NCBI GenBank assembly: GCA_023390635.1
Contig: JAEWCM010000076.1
Coordinates: 1 to 7,490 of the forward strand
From: Bacillota bacterium
Lineage (GTDB): Bacteria > Bacillota > Desulfitobacteriia > Desulfitobacteriales > Desulfitobacteriaceae
DNA length: 7,490 bases
Direction of reading: 5' to 3'
Shown: piece after piece, positions 5,604 through 7,490 of the stretch
Layout: every line of letters starts with the position of its first letter
Position numbering within the stretch: the first letter of the stretch is position 1
The notes under the pieces: generated by a model
Seen by the model: only the letters and a program-made list of their open reading frames with translations
Database searches by the model: none
What the model was told of the DNA's origin: nothing
Made by a program: the position numbers and the translations under genes

Positions 5604-6659
5604 GTGAGACAAACAAATGTCGATGCATTAAAAATTGGAGATGTGCTGGGAAAAACCATATATTCGGGCAAGGGAAGAATTCTTCTCAATCAAGGAATCA
5701 AGCTCACCCCCGGTTATATCAGCAAATTAAGGGATATGGGAATTTCCATCGTTTATATTGAAGATGAGCGTTATGATGACGTGGTGATTGAAGATGTCAT
5801 CAGTGAACAAAACCGTTATGAGGCATTGGTAACTATTGAAAAGTGTTCACAATTGATCAGGCTGGGAAAAGATATGGATGGCTTGAAACTACAGTCAGTC
5901 GTCAGCAATATCGTAGAGGAAATCCTGTTCAAAAAAGATATCCTGGTCAATATGATGGATATGCGCAGCAAATCAACGCAGATGTTTGCTCATTCTGTTA
6001 ATGTATGTGTGCTGGCCACAGTTTTGGGGAAGGCACTAATGTTTAATAAGGAAAAGCTGGAAACCCTGGCAGCAGGGGCAATGCTCCACGATATAGGAAA
6101 GGTCAGCCTTCCTCCGGAATTGTTCGCAAACATGGAGCATCTGACAGCGGAAGAAGAAGAACTCTTACAGACGCATACAACCCTAGGTTTTGATTTTCTG
6201 CGTAAAAAGAAAGAATTTACATTGATGATTGCCCATATTGCATTTCAGCACCATGAATGTTGTGACGGGAGCGGTTATCCCAGAGGTTTGTCGGAGGGAG
6301 AAATTTTACCCATGGCCCAGATCGTAGCCGTGGCCGACCTCTATGACAATCTGACTTCCGATCACAGTGGAATGAAGAGAGTAATGCCCAATGAAGCCTG
6401 TGAAATTTTGATGGGACTGGCTGAGAAAAAATTCCCTTTAGAGTTTGTGCGCATGTTTCTAAAAAACATTGCTGCCTATCCTACCGGTGTGACAGTCCGT
6501 TTAAGCACCGGCGAGGTTGGCGTAGTGGTCGATCAGAACCTCAGTATGCCGACACGGCCTATTGTACGAATCTTTGATGAAGAATTCGGGGTAGGTAAAC
6601 CTAAGGAATATGATTTGATTGAGATGAGGACAATATTTATCAATGAAGTGTTAAACTGA
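5604..6659 (+). CDS. HD-GYP domain cyclic-di-GMP phosphodiesterase
   Basis: This 351-residue cytoplasmic protein is expected to hydrolyse c-di-GMP, to pGpG or GMP. Residues 1-60 form a small N-terminal domain of the kind often found before HD-GYP (L-x-x-G-x-x-L..., ending in GISIVYIEDE). A helical linker follows, then the HD-GYP domain from about 120 to 290. The metal ligands and signature are all present: H130, H162-D163 in MLHDIGK, H191, H216-H217 in QHHECCDGSGYPRGL, and D245 in VADLYDN. A C-terminal segment (about 293-345) with VRLSTGEVGVVVDQN is common in this group. No membrane helix or receiver domain is seen. The start is GTG at 5604, with AAGGAAG (5590-5596) 7 bases upstream; upstream ATGs are out of frame. 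It is last in the operon with the DUF948-like genes. Its stop lies inside the end of convergent nth, and no terminator is visible. Confidence 0.93.
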   Translation: MRQTNVDALKIGDVLGKTIYSGKGRILLNQGIKLTPGYISKLRDMGISIVYIEDERYDDVVIEDVISEQNRYEALVTIEKCSQLIRLGKDMDGLKLQSVVSNIVEEILFKKDILVNMMDMRSKSTQMFAHSVNVCVLATVLGKALMFNKEKLETLAAGAMLHDIGKVSLPPELFANMEHLTAEEEELLQTHTTLGFDFLRKKKEFTLMIAHIAFQHHECCDGSGYPRGLSEGEILPMAQIVAVADLYDNLTSDHSGMKRVMPNEACEILMGLAEKKFPLEFVRMFLKNIAAYPTGVTVRLSTGEVGVVVDQNLSMPTRPIVRIFDEEFGVGKPKEYDLIEMRTIFINEVLN

Positions 6660-7307
6660 TTCAGTCTGACCATAATCGCAATAAGGACGGAGTGGACAAT
6701 CAGTACACTTAGGTTTTCTGGCCGTACATATTCGTCTGCCCAGAAGAATTAAGCGGTGATGAGCTTTTATCCAATTTTCCCGAGGAATGACGGACTCAAG
6801 TTGCTTTTCTACATGATTAACGTTATTGCTTTGTGCCAAACCAAGACGGTTTGAAACTCGGAAAACATGAGTATCAACGGCAAGGGCCGGAATGCCAAAA
6901 GCATTGCTGGCAACCACATTTGCCGTTTTTCTTCCCACGCCCGGCAGAGTCTGGAGAAGAGTCAGGTCATCTGGCACCTGACCGTCGAACTGACTGACTA
7001 ATTCCCGGCAAGTGGCAATAATGTTTTGTGCTTTGTTATGGAAAAGACCTAATTCACGGATTTCTGCTTCCAATCCAGCCTGCCCCAGATTGATGATATC
7101 TTCAGGTGTAGGGCAGATATGGAATAAGCGATCCGTTACTTTGTTGACTTTTTTATCGGTACATTGAGCACTGAGAATCGTAGCGATCAATAGTTGAAAA
7201 GGGTTGGCAAAATTCAGCTCACACTGGGCCTCAGGGTAAAGGTCAGCCAAAATATCCAAGATAGCATTTACTTTTTCCTGATCGGGAGGAAAAGTTTGTA
7301 CCGGCAT
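6651..7307 (-). CDS. nth: Endonuclease III (DNA glycosylase/AP lyase)
   Basis: This 218-residue bifunctional base-excision repair enzyme removes oxidised pyrimidines and cleaves the abasic strand by beta-elimination. The helix-hairpin-helix LPGVGRKTANVV (121-132) carries the catalytic lysine K127, and the catalytic aspartate is D145 in AVDTHVFRVSNR. The C-terminal [4Fe-4S] cluster loop has the exact C-x6-C-x2-C-x5-C spacing (C194, C201, C204, C210). ATILSAQCTD (42-51) is the usual N-terminal block. Length is close to the E. coli enzyme. AAAGGATG on the minus strand (about 7315-7322) precedes the ATG at 7307 by 7 bases. The last 9 bases overlap the end of the convergent HD-GYP gene. The gene diverges from the fumarylacetoacetate-hydrolase-family gene at the right edge. 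Confidence 0.97.
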   Translation of the reverse strand: MPVQTFPPDQEKVNAILDILADLYPEAQCELNFANPFQLLIATILSAQCTDKKVNKVTDRLFHICPTPEDIINLGQAGLEAEIRELGLFHNKAQNIIATCRELVSQFDGQVPDDLTLLQTLPGVGRKTANVVASNAFGIPALAVDTHVFRVSNRLGLAQSNNVNHVEKQLESVIPRENWIKAHHRLILLGRRICTARKPKCTDCPLRPYCDYGQTESV

Positions 7308-7324
7308 AGAAGGTCATCCTTTCT

Positions 7325-7353
7325 TTGATAGAAATAAAATTTAAGCAGATAAA
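7325..7353 (+). promoter_or_regulatory. Possible promoter for the FAH-family gene
   Basis: TTGATA (7325-7330, one mismatch to TTGACA) and GATAAA (7348-7353) are spaced by 17 bases. The -10 is weak. It lies in the short region between nth and the rightward gene, and would leave a leader of about 25 bases. This is a pattern match only. Confidence 0.25.
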
Positions 7354-7385
7354 TTGAAATAAGCCAAAGGAGCAGGTTAAAGATC

Positions 7386-7490
7386 ATGATAAAATACGGA
7401 AGAGTATTATACAAGGGCAGGGTGAATTTTGCCCGAATTGAAAATGATGAGGTGCTTTTTTTAGAAACCCCCTATTGGGACCTGGAAAAC
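7386..7490 (+). CDS. Fumarylacetoacetate hydrolase family protein, 3' end outside the window
   Basis: Thirty-five codons are open to the right edge: MIKYGRVLYKGRVNFARIEN, then DEVLFLETPYWDLEN. The pattern (short start, R-x-x-Y-K-G, then x-x-x-A/G-x-I/L-E-x-D/N-x-V) is the small N-terminal domain (DUF2437-like) before the catalytic domain in FAH-family hydrolases and isomerases, such as 2-hydroxyhepta-2,4-diene-1,7-dioate isomerase-like proteins and decarboxylases related to YisK. The catalytic domain lies outside the window, so the reaction cannot be named. AAAGGAG (7366-7372) precedes the ATG by 13 bases, a rather long gap. No alternative in-frame start is available just upstream. Confidence 0.65.
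   Translation, partial: MIKYGRVLYKGRVNFARIENDEVLFLETPYWDLEN

Noticed and set aside
5245..5607. 120-codon plus-strand ORF in another frame over the 110-residue gene
   Set aside because: It is cysteine/serine-rich low-quality sequence, out of frame with the conserved paralogue pair and without its own start signal.

Overview
The window is typical low-to-mid GC Firmicutes (Bacillota) chromosome. It has strong AGGAGG-type ribosome binding sites, some TTG/GTG starts, U-tailed hairpin terminators, and the families DegV, YigZ/IMPACT, YfcA-type TSUP, DUF948-like, GGDEF and HD-GYP. Overall composition and gene content suggest a Desulfitobacterium/Desulfosporosinus-like clostridial relative. That is an impression from memory, not a database match. 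I see no rRNA, tRNA, CRISPR, insertion sequence or phage gene.

Layout. (1) 1-756: the 3' part of a lipoprotein gene, cut by the left edge just upstream of its lipobox, ending at a strong terminator. (2) 757-1135: a low-density stretch with an 18-codon ORF that looks like the N-terminus of a SAM-dependent methyltransferase (a probable remnant), an AT-rich palindrome, and a 43-residue single-pass membrane protein with its own terminator. (3) 1199-2868: a YigZ/IMPACT protein converging with a GAF-GGDEF diguanylate cyclase; their stop codons overlap. (4) 2869-3174: a gene-free stretch holding a possible promoter and operator, then a DegV-family fatty-acid-binding protein (3175-4029). (5) A GAAA-loop terminator shared with a convergent YfcA-like TSUP permease (4094-4843, minus strand). 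(6) A short divergent region with two adjacent inverted repeats, then a plus-strand operon of two tandem DUF948-like membrane coiled-coil proteins and an HD-GYP c-di-GMP phosphodiesterase (4947-6659). (7) Endonuclease III (nth) converging onto the HD-GYP gene with a 9-base overlap, and divergently the start of a fumarylacetoacetate-hydrolase-family gene that runs off the right edge.

Functional reading. The clearest theme is cyclic-di-GMP turnover. A soluble GAF-GGDEF synthase with intact GGEEF and RxxD sites lies within about 3 kb of an HD-GYP hydrolase with all its metal ligands. The hydrolase sits in an apparent operon with two small membrane-anchored coiled-coil paralogues. The other genes are housekeeping or accessory. 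I do not see a defence island or an obviously new multi-gene system. The best candidates for something undescribed are the DUF948 pair with HD-GYP module, the 43-residue RAGWW..H membrane protein, and the double inverted repeat that overlays the likely permease promoter.
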